The notes below the pieces were generated by a model, which searched no databases, was not told the origin of the DNA, and saw only the letters and a program-made list of their open reading frames with translations. From Picocystis sp. L7 (Eukaryota > Chlorophyta > Picocystophyceae > Picocystales > Picocystaceae), in contig QXJR01000025.1 of assembly GCA_020975725.1 (NCBI GenBank), forward strand, positions 248,001 to 312,000: a stretch of DNA of 64,000 nt, written 5' to 3'. Made by a program: the position numbers and the translations under genes. How positions within the stretch are numbered: position 1 is the stretch's first letter; every line of letters begins with the position of its first letter. This document shows positions 30,649 through 41,500 of this stretch, one piece after another.

Positions 30649-33600
30649 ATGGCGCCACGTGGAAGCGTGCTGGAAGACGCCACGAACCAGGAGGAGCTGA
30701 TCCGGACGCCTGGTGGGAGTGCCAAGACCGTGGAAGAGACCTACCAGAAGAAAACGCAACTGGAACACATCCTCCTGCGACCAGATACCTACATCGGATC
30801 GGTGGAAAAGGTGCAGCAGACGCTTTGGGTCTTCGATGGGACGAAAATGGTGCAGAAGGAGGTGGGATACGTCCCGGGTCTGTACAAGATCTTCGACGAA
30901 ATCCTCGTGAATGCCGCAGATAACAAGGTGAGGGATTCCAAGATGGACACCCTGCGTGTGGACATAGATCAGGAAACCAATACTGTCAAGGTATTCAACA
31001 ACGGAAATGGTGTTCCTGTCACCGTGCACAAGGAAGAAGGGGTCCACGTTCCGGAGCTGATCTTCGGACATTTGCTCACCTCCTCGAACTACAACGATCA
31101 AGAAAAAAAGGTCACGGGTGGTAGAAATGGATACGGAGCAAAGCTTACGAACATCTTCTCCACTGAGTTCACCATCGAAACCTGCGATGGACAACGTGGG
31201 CTGCAGTACAAGCAGACCTTCCGGAACAACATGGCCTCCAAAGGGGAACCGGCCATCACCAAGTGCAAGAAGACCGATAATTGGACATGTGTGACCTTCA
31301 AGCCAGACCTCGAGAAGTTCAACATGAATGAACTCGAGGATGACATCGTAGCACTCATGACCAAGAGGGTCTACGACGTCGCCGGATGCATTGGTCGAGG
31401 ATGCAAAGTGTACCTGAACGGTGAGCAGCTGAAAATCAAGAAGTTTTCTGACTACGTGGACTTCTTTTTGAACTCTCAAGATGTGCCCAAGATCCACGAA
31501 AAAGTCAACGATCGCTGGGAGATATGCGTCACTGTGAGTGATGGGCAGTTCCAACAGTGTAGTTTCGTGAACAGCATCAACACTCTTCGAGGAGGAACCC
31601 ACGTGAATCATATCGCAGATCAGGTCAGCGCAAAGATATTGGAGCACATGAAGAAGAAGCATAAGAACACGAAGATCAAGCCATTCCAGATCAAGAATCA
31701 CCTGTGGATCTTCGTGAACAGTCTCATTGAAAATCCTGCATTCGATAGCCAGACCAAGGAAACCCTGACCACCAGGGCGTCGGCCTTTGGTTCAAAGTGC
31801 GATCTCTCGGACGACTTCATGAAAAAAGTCTTCAAGTGCGGTGTCATCGACAACATTCTAGCTTGGGCCACCTTCAAGGAGTCCAAAGAACTCAAGAAGA
31901 CGGATGGAAGCAAGCGGAGTCGCCTTGTAGGTATACCCAAGCTCGACGACGCGAACGATGCAGGAACCAGAAACTCCCAGCATTGTACCCTCATCCTCAC
32001 GGAAGGAGACTCAGCCAAGGCCCTGGCCATCTCTGGACTTAGTGTTGTAGGGCGTGATCGCTTTGGTGTCTTTCCCTTGAGGGGGAAGTTGCTCAATGTA
32101 CGAGATGCCTCGCATCAACAAATCATGTCCAATGCAGAAATCAGCAACATCAAGCAGATCCTGGGATTGCAGCATGGGAAAGAGTACACGGACACCAAGG
32201 CTCTCCGTTATGGTCACCTCATGATCATGACCGACCAGGATCATGATGGTTCACACATCAAAGGTCTGCTGATCAATTTTCTGCATGCCCATTTTTCTAC
32301 GCTGCTGAAAGTTCCCGGATTCTTGGTCGAATTCATCACGCCCATCATTAAAGCGAAGAAGGGGAAACAGACTGTGACCTTTTATTCGATGCCCGAGTAC
32401 CAGAAATGGCTGGAGAGCCTTGGAGAGGATAGAACCAAGGGTTGGTCCATCAAGTACTACAAAGGTCTGGGTACTTCAACTGCAGCGGAAGCCAAGCAGT
32501 ATTTCGCCGACATTGAAAATCACAGGAAGGTCTTTTCCTGGGATGGTGAGGAGGCTGGGCAACTCATCGAGATGGCATTTAGCAAGAAGAGGGTTGAAGA
32601 ACGCAAGGAGTGGATGAGAAGGCACAAGCCAGGGACCTTCCTGGACCACAGTGAAAGCAATGTTTCTTACAGCAATTTCATCAACCAGGAGTTGATCCTT
32701 TTTTCACTGGCAGATCTTCAGCGTTCCATTCCCAGCGTGTGCGATGGAATGAAGACTGGGCAAAGGAAAATTGTCTACTGTGCATTTAAGCGAAACCTCA
32801 AGTCCGACATCAAAGTTGCCCAGTTGGCTGGCTATGTGTCTGAGCACTCTGCTTATCACCACGGAGAGCAGAGCCTAACATCAACCATCGTTGGATTAGC
32901 GCAGAGTTTCGTTGGCAGTAACAACATCAATCTCCTTTACCCAAGCGGTCAGTTCGGAACCCGCTTGCAGGGTGGCAAGGACGCTGCAAGTCCTCGTTAT
33001 ATCTTTACACGTCTTGGACCGCTGGCCCGTCTCCTCTTCCCAGAACCAGACGATCAACTTTTAGAGTACTTGTATGAAGAAGGTCAGCAAATCGAACCAG
33101 AGCATTATCTACCGATAATGCCCACAGTTCTGATCAATGGTGCTGAAGGCATCGGGACTGGATGGAGCACCAGCGTTCCTAACTACAATCCGAGGGATAT
33201 TGCAGAAAACATCAAATGCCTTCTGGATGGGGAAGACATGTATGAGATGATGCCCTGGTATAAGGGTTTCACAGGTTCGATCGTCAAGAATCCTGCGAAA
33301 AAGAATGGAGAATCTGGATACACAATCAAGGGCCGTGTCACTCAGATCGATGATACCACGTTGGAAATCACCGAACTCCCGATACGAAAATGGACTCAAG
33401 ACTACAAGGAGTTCCTGGAGACTCTGGTAAAGCCAGAAAACAAAAATGAACAACCGTTTATCACAGACTACAAAGAATACCATACAGACACCAGTGTGCA
33501 TTTTATCGTGACCCTCCCGGCAGAGAAGATGCAAGAAGCACTGTCCATCGGCCTGGAAAAGAAGTTCAAGCTCACAACGACCGTAAGCACATCCAATATG

Positions 33601-34920
33601 CATCTTTTCAACGCTGATGGTTTAATCACCAAGTACGCATCTGCTGAGGAAATTTTGTCTGACTTTTACGGCATGAGGTTGGAGCTTTATGAAAAGCGCA
33701 AGGCTTACCTGCTTGCGAGCATGGAGCAGGATATGTTGAGACTGGATAACAAGGTTCGCTTCATTCTTGCAGTCGTGTCTGGTAATTTGCTCATCAATAA
33801 CCGTAAGAAGGCAGACATTGAATCCGAGCTGGAGACACAGGGGTACGATAAGATGCGAAAGCGGGCAAAAGGCAAGAAGCTGGAGGACAATGACGAGGAG
33901 GATTCTTCTGCAAAGTCCCTTCATGCCTCGTATGACTACCTCCTTTCGATGCCTCTCTGGAGTTTGACCATGGAAAAGGTTTCTGAGCTCTGTGGAGAAC
34001 GGGACAAGCATGCCGGAGATTTGGAACTCCTGCGAGCAACTAGCCCCAAGGAGATGTGGAACCAAGACCTAGATGCATTCCTGACAGAACTTGACCGGCT
34101 TGAAGCAGAAGAAGAGACCGATGCCAAGAAGCTCACTTCACAGCGGAACACCGCAAGAAGGCAACAACAGAAGCAGTCCAAAAAGCAAAAAGGCAAGCAA
34201 AAGAAAGCCAATCCCTGGTCTGACGAAGGATCTGATGGTTCGGATGGAGAGGAAGTGATTCCTCCAAGGACCAACAAGACTCCCCAGGTCGCCAGTGCAG
34301 CACCTCGTCAGCGGGTGGCCTACAAGAAGAATGCTGGTACTGTCAGCATGAATATCACCGAAGAGGACACTGCAACCGCAGCTACTGTAGTGGAGGAAGA
34401 ACCTGCGGCCAGGAGAAGAGTTGCCCCTGCTGTTCCCAAACCCATCATGTCAGTCAACTCGGAAAGTGAGGAGGAAGACAATGATATAGGACTTTCACTC
34501 TTGGAAAGGTTGCAGAAGAAACAGAGCAAGGCAAGTGGTAAATCATCGAAATCATCCACCTCGTCCCTTGCAAGCAAGATGGCAAAAGTGACTGTGAGCA
34601 AAGCTGGTAAAAAGCCAGCTGCCCAGACTAAGAGGGGTACATCTAATGGTGTTGAACCTTCATCTCCTGCACCTGGAATGCCTGCCGAAAAGATCAGGAA
34701 GACCCGCACGTCACCTTTCAACAAGAAGAGTGGGCTTTCCAAAGGCTTAGAAGAAAGCTCTGAAGACGAAGAAGTCGTTTCTCCAGCGCCCAGGCGCCAA
34801 GCACCAGCAAGAGCCAGGAAGCCTCGGCAAAAAATCTACGACATCAGTAGTGACGAAGAAGAGGAGGAGGACGATGACTTTGACTTGGAGGAGGAGGAGG
34901 ATAGTGACTTTGAAGTCTAG
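30649..34920 (+). CDS. TOP2: DNA topoisomerase II
   Basis: 1423 residues, full length for eukaryotic type IIA topoisomerase, which passes one DNA duplex through another using ATP and acts in replication, segregation and chromosome condensation in the nucleus. The ATG at 30649 is the first in frame. GHKL ATPase: KTQLEHILLRPDTYIGS, FNNGNGVPV, GGRNGYGAKL, and the transducer QTKETLTT. TOPRIM: EGDSAKALA (about 451) and DQDHDGSHIKG (about 528). The cleavage tyrosine is in SPRYIFTRLGP (residue 784), at the expected place. The C-terminal 270 residues are charged with Lys-rich and acidic stretches and a DEEEEEDDDFDLEEEED tail, typical of the regulatory region with nuclear localisation signals. Converges with the Sec-lyase-like gene. 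Confidence 0.98.
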   Translation: MAPRGSVLEDATNQEELIRTPGGSAKTVEETYQKKTQLEHILLRPDTYIGSVEKVQQTLWVFDGTKMVQKEVGYVPGLYKIFDEILVNAADNKVRDSKMDTLRVDIDQETNTVKVFNNGNGVPVTVHKEEGVHVPELIFGHLLTSSNYNDQEKKVTGGRNGYGAKLTNIFSTEFTIETCDGQRGLQYKQTFRNNMASKGEPAITKCKKTDNWTCVTFKPDLEKFNMNELEDDIVALMTKRVYDVAGCIGRGCKVYLNGEQLKIKKFSDYVDFFLNSQDVPKIHEKVNDRWEICVTVSDGQFQQCSFVNSINTLRGGTHVNHIADQVSAKILEHMKKKHKNTKIKPFQIKNHLWIFVNSLIENPAFDSQTKETLTTRASAFGSKCDLSDDFMKKVFKCGVIDNILAWATFKESKELKKTDGSKRSRLVGIPKLDDANDAGTRNSQHCTLILTEGDSAKALAISGLSVVGRDRFGVFPLRGKLLNVRDASHQQIMSNAEISNIKQILGLQHGKEYTDTKALRYGHLMIMTDQDHDGSHIKGLLINFLHAHFSTLLKVPGFLVEFITPIIKAKKGKQTVTFYSMPEYQKWLESLGEDRTKGWSIKYYKGLGTSTAAEAKQYFADIENHRKVFSWDGEEAGQLIEMAFSKKRVEERKEWMRRHKPGTFLDHSESNVSYSNFINQELILFSLADLQRSIPSVCDGMKTGQRKIVYCAFKRNLKSDIKVAQLAGYVSEHSAYHHGEQSLTSTIVGLAQSFVGSNNINLLYPSGQFGTRLQGGKDAASPRYIFTRLGPLARLLFPEPDDQLLEYLYEEGQQIEPEHYLPIMPTVLINGAEGIGTGWSTSVPNYNPRDIAENIKCLLDGEDMYEMMPWYKGFTGSIVKNPAKKNGESGYTIKGRVTQIDDTTLEITELPIRKWTQDYKEFLETLVKPENKNEQPFITDYKEYHTDTSVHFIVTLPAEKMQEALSIGLEKKFKLTTTVSTSNMHLFNADGLITKYASAEEILSDFYGMRLELYEKRKAYLLASMEQDMLRLDNKVRFILAVVSGNLLINNRKKADIESELETQGYDKMRKRAKGKKLEDNDEEDSSAKSLHASYDYLLSMPLWSLTMEKVSELCGERDKHAGDLELLRATSPKEMWNQDLDAFLTELDRLEAEEETDAKKLTSQRNTARRQQQKQSKKQKGKQKKANPWSDEGSDGSDGEEVIPPRTNKTPQVASAAPRQRVAYKKNAGTVSMNITEEDTATAATVVEEEPAARRRVAPAVPKPIMSVNSESEEEDNDIGLSLLERLQKKQSKASGKSSKSSTSSLASKMAKVTVSKAGKKPAAQTKRGTSNGVEPSSPAPGMPAEKIRKTRTSPFNKKSGLSKGLEESSEDEEVVSPAPRRQAPARARKPRQKIYDISSDEEEEEDDDFDLEEEEDSDFEV

Positions 34921-35288
34921 GAGCCATGCATGTGGACACAGTTGATCAAAGCCATTATAGCACAATAAGCACTAGAGATGCATAGTAATTGAAGTCACCA
35001 ATGAGCATCTTTGCAATCCACTTGCCCCAGCAAGGTTGTTCAGCTTTATGTCTTTCTGACCGTAGCGTGCCGACCCAATGTAGGAAGGATAGACAACTCC
35101 AGTGGATCCATGATACACTGTTCAGAGTTCAACTTCGAACCTGCAAAAATCTGTTTTGTCCGTGACTGCAAGGGTGGATTTCACAAGCCATTGCTTCTTT
35201 GTGAGCCAGCCAAAGGAATGGGAAATGAATTGCTGCATTATTCATCGTAATTTCAAGACAAACAGACGAGGATATTGGTATCATTTAC
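34921..35288. other. 3' regions of convergent genes
   Basis: 368 bp between the stop codons of TOP2 and the selenocysteine lyase-like gene. No gene or repeat seen. Confidence 0.6.
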
Positions 35289-36551
35289 TCAGGCATGAAG
35301 AAGCTGTGCCTTCACTCCTTTGATCAGAGCTTGAGATGCAGCATCAATCTCCTCAAAGGTAGTATCGCGTCCGGTGGAAAGTCGAAGGGTTCCCTTCAAA
35401 TATTCAGATGGCACACCCATGGCAGTCAGCACGGGCGATACTGGAGTGCCATCTCCATGGCATGCGGAACCAGCAGAAGCCTCGACCTCACTCTCCACCT
35501 CTTGAAGGAGCTTCCGAGCATCTATGCCCACCATACCTATGCTGAGGGTGTTGGGAAGACAGTCCGCCTCCACGGCATCAATGGGGCTGTGCATACGCAG
35601 TCGGACAGCTTCAGGCATACCGTTTTTCAAGTTGAGCCACAGGCGATCCCTTGTGGCACTCATATGGGCCTGGAAGTGAACACCCTCTTTGTCCGCAGCT
35701 TCCGCAACTGCACCAAGCGCCGCAATGAGGACGGTGTTTTCTGTGCCGCTCCGCCTACCATCCTCCTGGCCACCACCAATCAACAACGCAGGGAATGGCT
35801 CTAAATGAGGCCGAATGTACAGGGCTGCAACACCTTTGGGAGCACCAAACTTGTGCCCAACAATAGTCAGTAAATCCACTCCAAGTTTTTGAACATCTAC
35901 AGGAACTTTCCCGCAAGACTGTGCCGCATCACAGTGGATCAGAACGCCAGATTCTTTTGCCACCATTGCGATTTCTCGGACAGGTTGCAGAGTACCGACC
36001 TCGTTATTACTGTGCATCACAGTCACGAGGGCAGTATTGTCCTGAAGAGCTGTCTTGATGCTGTTCGGTGCGATCACACCATTTGCATCTGGTGGCACTG
36101 CAGTATACGTCAATTCACCCCTCTGTTGATGGTGTTGGAGCCATTTCAACACTGCGTCATGCTCTACTCCACCTGTAACAATGTGCGGTAGGACGATCCC
36201 TCCTTGTCCTCGCCTCATGTTGGTATCGCCATTCTTTCTTTGCCAGAGCTCAAGTGCACCATGAAGTGCGTGGTTGTCTGCTTCGGTGCCGCAGGAGCAA
36301 AATAGTATTTCTCGATCGCTTCTTGCACCCACCAATCGTGCTACACGATTCCGTGCTTGCTCCACGATCTGCCTAGCAGCTCTGCCTGATGCATGGCTGC
36401 TGCTTGGATTTCCATGAATTCCTTCATCAATGAAGGGTCTCATGGCCTCTTTCGCCTCTGGCCACAACTTCGTGGTTGCATTGTGGTCCAAGTACGCAGG
36501 TATACGTGTCATGTTTGCCATACAGGTGCAGGTGCTCTTGTGCCAATCCAA
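35289..36551 (-). CDS. Selenocysteine lyase / NifS-like cysteine desulfurase
   Basis: 420 residues. PLP-dependent class V aminotransferase-fold enzyme. Motifs in order: AYLDHNATT, GNPSSSHASGRAAR, a substrate/cofactor region EHDAVLKWLQHH, HCDAAQSCGKVPVD, the PLP lysine in TIVGHKFGAPKG (Lys 234), GGGQEDGRRSGTENT, and the catalytic cysteine in SAGSACHGDGTPVSPVL (Cys 364). The SACH followed by a short loop and PSPVL-like ending resembles animal selenocysteine lyase more than mitochondrial NFS1 or ISCS, so removal of selenium (or sulfur) from Sec (or Cys) is expected. No clear targeting peptide: the start MDWHKSTCTCMANM is short, and the second Met at residue 11 is a possible start. Upstream exons cannot be excluded. 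Confidence 0.85.
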   Translation of the reverse strand: MDWHKSTCTCMANMTRIPAYLDHNATTKLWPEAKEAMRPFIDEGIHGNPSSSHASGRAARQIVEQARNRVARLVGARSDREILFCSCGTEADNHALHGALELWQRKNGDTNMRRGQGGIVLPHIVTGGVEHDAVLKWLQHHQQRGELTYTAVPPDANGVIAPNSIKTALQDNTALVTVMHSNNEVGTLQPVREIAMVAKESGVLIHCDAAQSCGKVPVDVQKLGVDLLTIVGHKFGAPKGVAALYIRPHLEPFPALLIGGGQEDGRRSGTENTVLIAALGAVAEAADKEGVHFQAHMSATRDRLWLNLKNGMPEAVRLRMHSPIDAVEADCLPNTLSIGMVGIDARKLLQEVESEVEASAGSACHGDGTPVSPVLTAMGVPSEYLKGTLRLSTGRDTTFEEIDAASQALIKGVKAQLLHA

Positions 36552-38594
36552 GAAGGTCTAGGTCCAACCGACTGCTCTCCCGTCCTTTCGGGGCCTGCAG
36601 CCTTGCGAACAGGTCCACGTAGGTCCCAAGGGAGGAGATGAGGGACTCCCTCGATCACGTGCTGGTGCTGGTGGAGGGACGGGTGTTGATCCGGGGCGGG
36701 CTTGCACCTGATCGAAACGGAGGGACACCTGGTCGATCCGGACACGTGTTGAATCGTGCAAATGACCGTTGCCCCAACCCATCGGTCCGCCTGCGAGAGG
36801 GGGGCCGATGAACCCAAGGAATGAACGACCCTTGATTGGAGATCGATTCAATTCCTCGATCAATCGCCTCGGTCTTCCCTTTCAAGGCACCTAATCTGAA
36901 CTGGACCGATTCGTTGGATGCCACCTCAAGAGTGGCGGTGATGCCTTGGCTACTTGCCATCGACACGGACGACGCCAACTTACACGTTCAAAGGTGCATG
37001 GCTAGCAGCCGACGATCCACGGTAACCATTGAATTTGCGCAAAGAATGTGTCGTTCGTATCCATGCCTTTCTACACCTTGGGAGGAGGAATAGGAGATCT
37101 TGGAAGACACTCAGGTCTCCCCGAAACATACCCACGCGCTCTTTTGACGGAAGAGGAGGGTCAAATGTCCGCAAGAAAACAACACATACCATATTTTCGT
37201 AATTATGGAGACACCCATGAAAAAGCTAAGCTGCCGTGGAAGGTACAAATCGAGATCGAAACAATAGGGCATGCAAGAGATCACAACATTATAGAAGAAC
37301 ACCAAAGCTAACAAACGAGGGGAGTCCCCTATGCTCTTCATTTGAGTGTCGACGGGTCAACAGCTAACTCTGCTGAACGTGACTGCCTTCCACTCTCTCA
37401 ATAGGACGCACGTGTGGATTTCTAAAAGTCGCCACTTGCTTTAGTGGTCTCTGCTCTAGGATACCTTTCCTCTAGCTCCTGTTGGTAGCGCCAACGTACG
37501 TATGACACGTGGTTATGCTTGCTCAATTCAGAACTTTTGTCTCGTCGCGATTGTTCGGGGTATTGTGCCACCGGTGAAGTCAATCGAGGGTGATAACGAC
37601 GTTGTTTGACATTCTTATCTTTATCTTTGGGTTGGCTTGTGTTAGTTTTCTCTGAGAACAAAGACCAAAAGCAGCAAGCAGGGCGCTTGCACAGTAGGCC
37701 TCCGCAACGTCTACGTAGATTTCGATGACATGCATTGACAGTAAACGGTTGCATCTTACAAAAAGACTAGCAATTGGGAGAAACTACACCCATGGATTGT
37801 TGCAACTTTCTCCATCCTCGATGAATGCGTTTTTAATGCTTGAAACGTGAAATGCTGCTTGGGTTGCATCGCTATCTATGACGAATACCGACACCTTGCT
37901 AGAACTTGACATTTGCACAAGAGAGTGATGATGCGATTTGCTTCGTCGTGTTCTATTTTTAATTCTTTGGTACATCTTCAGGACTTGTTCTTTGCGCTGT
38001 ATTGCCCTACCTAGCGTGTGACTCATTCCACGTAGATGCACCGCAACTTGGCATCAGGATTTCCTACTTGCGACGATACACGGCTTACATTGCGATTGCT
38101 TGTTCGTGGCACGATGTGAAACGCGTCGAACGCTAGCACTTTCCCACAACTGTGGCATGGGCGGATTTCACACATGCTTCAAGCAACATTGCCTCGGCTC
38201 GTGCGATGCACCCTCGTGTGTTTGCTTTTTTCGGATGTGGGTGTCCTACCCAAAGTCTTTCCTGACGATTCTTATTTTCCACGAGTGGTTCCTGATTCTC
38301 CAAGCAAACGCTCCTTTCCTCGTTGAGAAAGCGAGGGTGCGACTGCTCATTGAGGGTGTATCTGAGGAGGACCTCAACCACTCGTATGGGTCCTGAGAGG
38401 GAGGATCCAGTCGGGTGCGAGGATCGCGACCAGCTGCACCCTTTCCGTCGCGTCCACGTGGAATGCGCCCCACACCCGCCTCCTCCAGCACGTTCGCGGT
38501 GGGGAATTGACGTGGCACCATGCCACGTGGCGCGCCGGGTCGATCGCGGCGACGGTGCGATTGTACGCGACGGTCCGAGAAAGCATGGAGAGCG
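36552..38594. other. Intergenic region between divergent genes, no gene seen
   Basis: Two kilobases between the divergent lyase and Piezo genes. Short open frames on the minus strand (37422-37754, 37784-38041) have protein-like stretches but no recognisable family. A dyad ACGTGGCA-CCA-TGCCACGT at 38510-38528 lies in the Piezo leader. Confidence 0.55.
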
Positions 38595-41500
38595 ATGGAT
38601 TGGTTGGCTCTGTGGTGGTTGGTCCTCCCACATCCTTCGCCCTGGAGATGTGCATACGTTGCTGCCATGATGGCCATGAGTCTCACACGTGAAGCAAGCC
38701 GTGTCCTGCGTATCCCGGTGGCGGCCATGGCACTGGTGCAGGCCATGGGAGACCTGGCCTGTGCCTGGTGGGCAGAACCCAGCCAGGCCAAACAGGAGTG
38801 GGAGAATTGGGTGATGGGCACCGCAAGTGGTTGGAACATCACTGCTGGGTTGGATGTCATGGCAGCTGCAGTGCTGGTGTGGAACGCTTGGTGCGATCCG
38901 TCCGCTCCAAGGCGGGAGGAGGACGATCACAGCATCCACCCAGAGGATGCACAATCGGAGGAGAGTATGGCAGCATGCGTCACGAAGATGGGGAGTGTGG
39001 TGCTTGTCATGCTTGCATGTACTATATCTTCGGCTGAAGCATCTTGGATGCTGGTAATCACACTCGTAGCAGGTACAGGAACGCTTCTGTATGCATGCAC
39101 AGTCGGGAAATGCCACGGCTTGGCCAAGGTGACATTGATAGTGGCGAGCGGGCTAGTCATACTGCGTTATGCGGCGACAGCTGGAGAAAAGGTTGGATTT
39201 TTTCCTTCTTCGCAAGAAGAGAGGATTGGTCTTCTTCCAGCTTGTCCGTGGGAGCGCACCTTGCTCTTGGTGGGTATGCCGGTGTCCTGCTTCCTCTCAC
39301 GGAAAGAAACTGTGAACTACATGCATGAGGGAACCACACATCTTTCTGCTGCACTGGAGAACTTTGTGCGTAAGGCATCAACCGCATGGATTATGCAAGC
39401 TAGCATGTCAATCGCGGCATTGTGTGTTTCATGCTGGGGAATGGGCAAGCTTCTTTTCGGACTGCATTTAATCTGCTCGATTCTGATCGCGCTTGATATG
39501 CGTTCCTTTCCAGGAACGGGCATAGCAAGCAGCAGGCCTGCCTTAGTCGCAGCTAGCGCAGTAGCCCTTATGCACTCACTAACGATGTGCGTGGCTGCAT
39601 GCGTCCCCGTCCATGTTCAATGGATTGGCAAACACCAGCTCGCTTCCAAGGCCCTCCGGATGCTTGGTCTCCAAACTATCTCCACGCGGGAGGACGTTCT
39701 CCCTGTTCTAGTTTTGGGTTGTTTGGCATCGATGGCTGGAACGGTCAAAGCTTCTTCCCATAGTCTTGGCCAGCACCAGCTCGTGTCAGTCTGGAGGCGC
39801 AACCTCTCACTGGTGGTTCTGTTCTGCCTTGGGCTGTTTGCTGCCACAAGCACACCAGGGTACAACATGAAGGGGTGGATGTATGTGGCTGCTTGTATGC
39901 TGTGTATACTCCTGCTTTGCTTTCGAGCTAATCTTGGTTCCAGATCGCACTCACTCACTTCTTCCTCGGACCTTTCACAGCCTCTACTGCAGGAAGTAAG
40001 TGCATTTGTAGGATTTGAGAATACTGGCTCAGCTGAGCGGCAAATCTCATCCATGACTGCTCGTCCGAATGATTCTAGCCATTTTGCAACACTTGAAGCA
40101 GCTCAACATGCCCGAAGGCAAGCAGATGTGGCCCTTGCACCCTTGCTGTTCTGTTCTATACTTCATCTTCTTGTGCAGTACGCTGCTCCTTCGTCCACAT
40201 CATGTGGGCTTTGGAATCCCTCAGATGACGAGGCATGGGAGTGGTATCACAGTCTCGGGTTTCAAGTAGATGAATTAAGCAAGACGGTTCTTTTGACAAC
40301 TCTCCTGGTGCCGTTGAGCATTCTGCTCGTACACTCACTGCTGAATCAAGCTTTGCCTGCCAGAAGTTCAAGTTTCCTTGCAAGTTGTGGTACAGGAAGG
40401 GGAAAACAATACATCTGGAAGTGTCTGGTTGCATGCAGTGGTGGTATGGTAGCTTTGGCATCTTTTCTTGATTCAATTGCTACGAAAGGCTTGTTGGGCG
40501 GTCTATTTCTACTCCTTCTTGGTATGCGTTGGATTGCTCCCTTGAGCCCTTACGTAGCACGCGGTCCTCGTATTCTGCAAGGCTCTGCTGCTTTCATTTC
40601 ACTGGTAGGGCTGTATGCCCGTCAAATTCCTTACCTGAAAGGCTGCCTCCGTAAGTGTCTGGTTGCCCTCGATTGCATTGGATTCCCAGAGGTAAGTCCA
40701 GGCTGGAAAGAGGATGTGCTGAATTTTGGCCCACATCTTTTTCTGATAGTTGCGTTGGCATTCGAAGCATATGCTCTGGAGTGGGTCCAGCAATACTACC
40801 GGCCTCCTGCTGGACGGAATCCACCCTGGGCAATATGCACGGTGTTTGATCATGGCGATAGCAATGTGTCCATGGTAGAACAATATCCTGTACCAGAGGA
40901 TGTTACCCACACGCAACTTTTTCACTCGGAACAGCGTAGGCAGCTGCACCTTCAGTACCGAACCATCCATGCCAATTTGAAGGTACGGGTCAATTTTTTC
41001 TGGGAGTTGTACGGGTTGGGTGCACTCAAATTCTGCCTGCTTATCGGTGCCATGCTCATTGTCAACGTTATTTCTCTTATCTATCTTGCTCTTCTTGCTA
41101 CCTTGGTCCTAGCTGGAGAGCAACGCGCAAGCAAGTTTTCTCTGCGTCTTGTTCTTCCTGTTCTTGGCCTTGTATTTGCTTGGCAGTATGTCCTCTACAC
41201 ACGATGCTACTTGCATTGTGACATTGATTCGTTAGGAAGGGTTGCTTTGACAGGAACAGATGGATTCAGCAAGGAATGGCTAGCCATGACTCGACCTGGG
41301 GCTCAGTACATATGTGTATACTTCTGTGCTTTCGCATTTTGCTTGCATCAGTGCTTCGTGAAGTTGTGTTGCAAGAGATTTGGAGTCCGTGCTCCTTCTT
41401 TTTCTTCACATGGATGGATGCCTCTCAGTTACCAGTGGAAGGAGCGCTGGACTTGGTTGGATCGACTGCGTTTTATGATTTTTCGTCACAGCGTGGATCT

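Noticed and set aside
37422-38041. Two minus-strand frames of 85 and 110 codons
   Set aside because: Some stretches look protein-like, but no family, start context or splice arrangement joining them could be supported.
38520-38594. Upstream ATG of Piezo at 38520
   Set aside because: It would add a short, strongly Arg-rich segment before the first membrane region and lies inside a dyad sequence; the ATG at 38595 begins a normal membrane-protein start.
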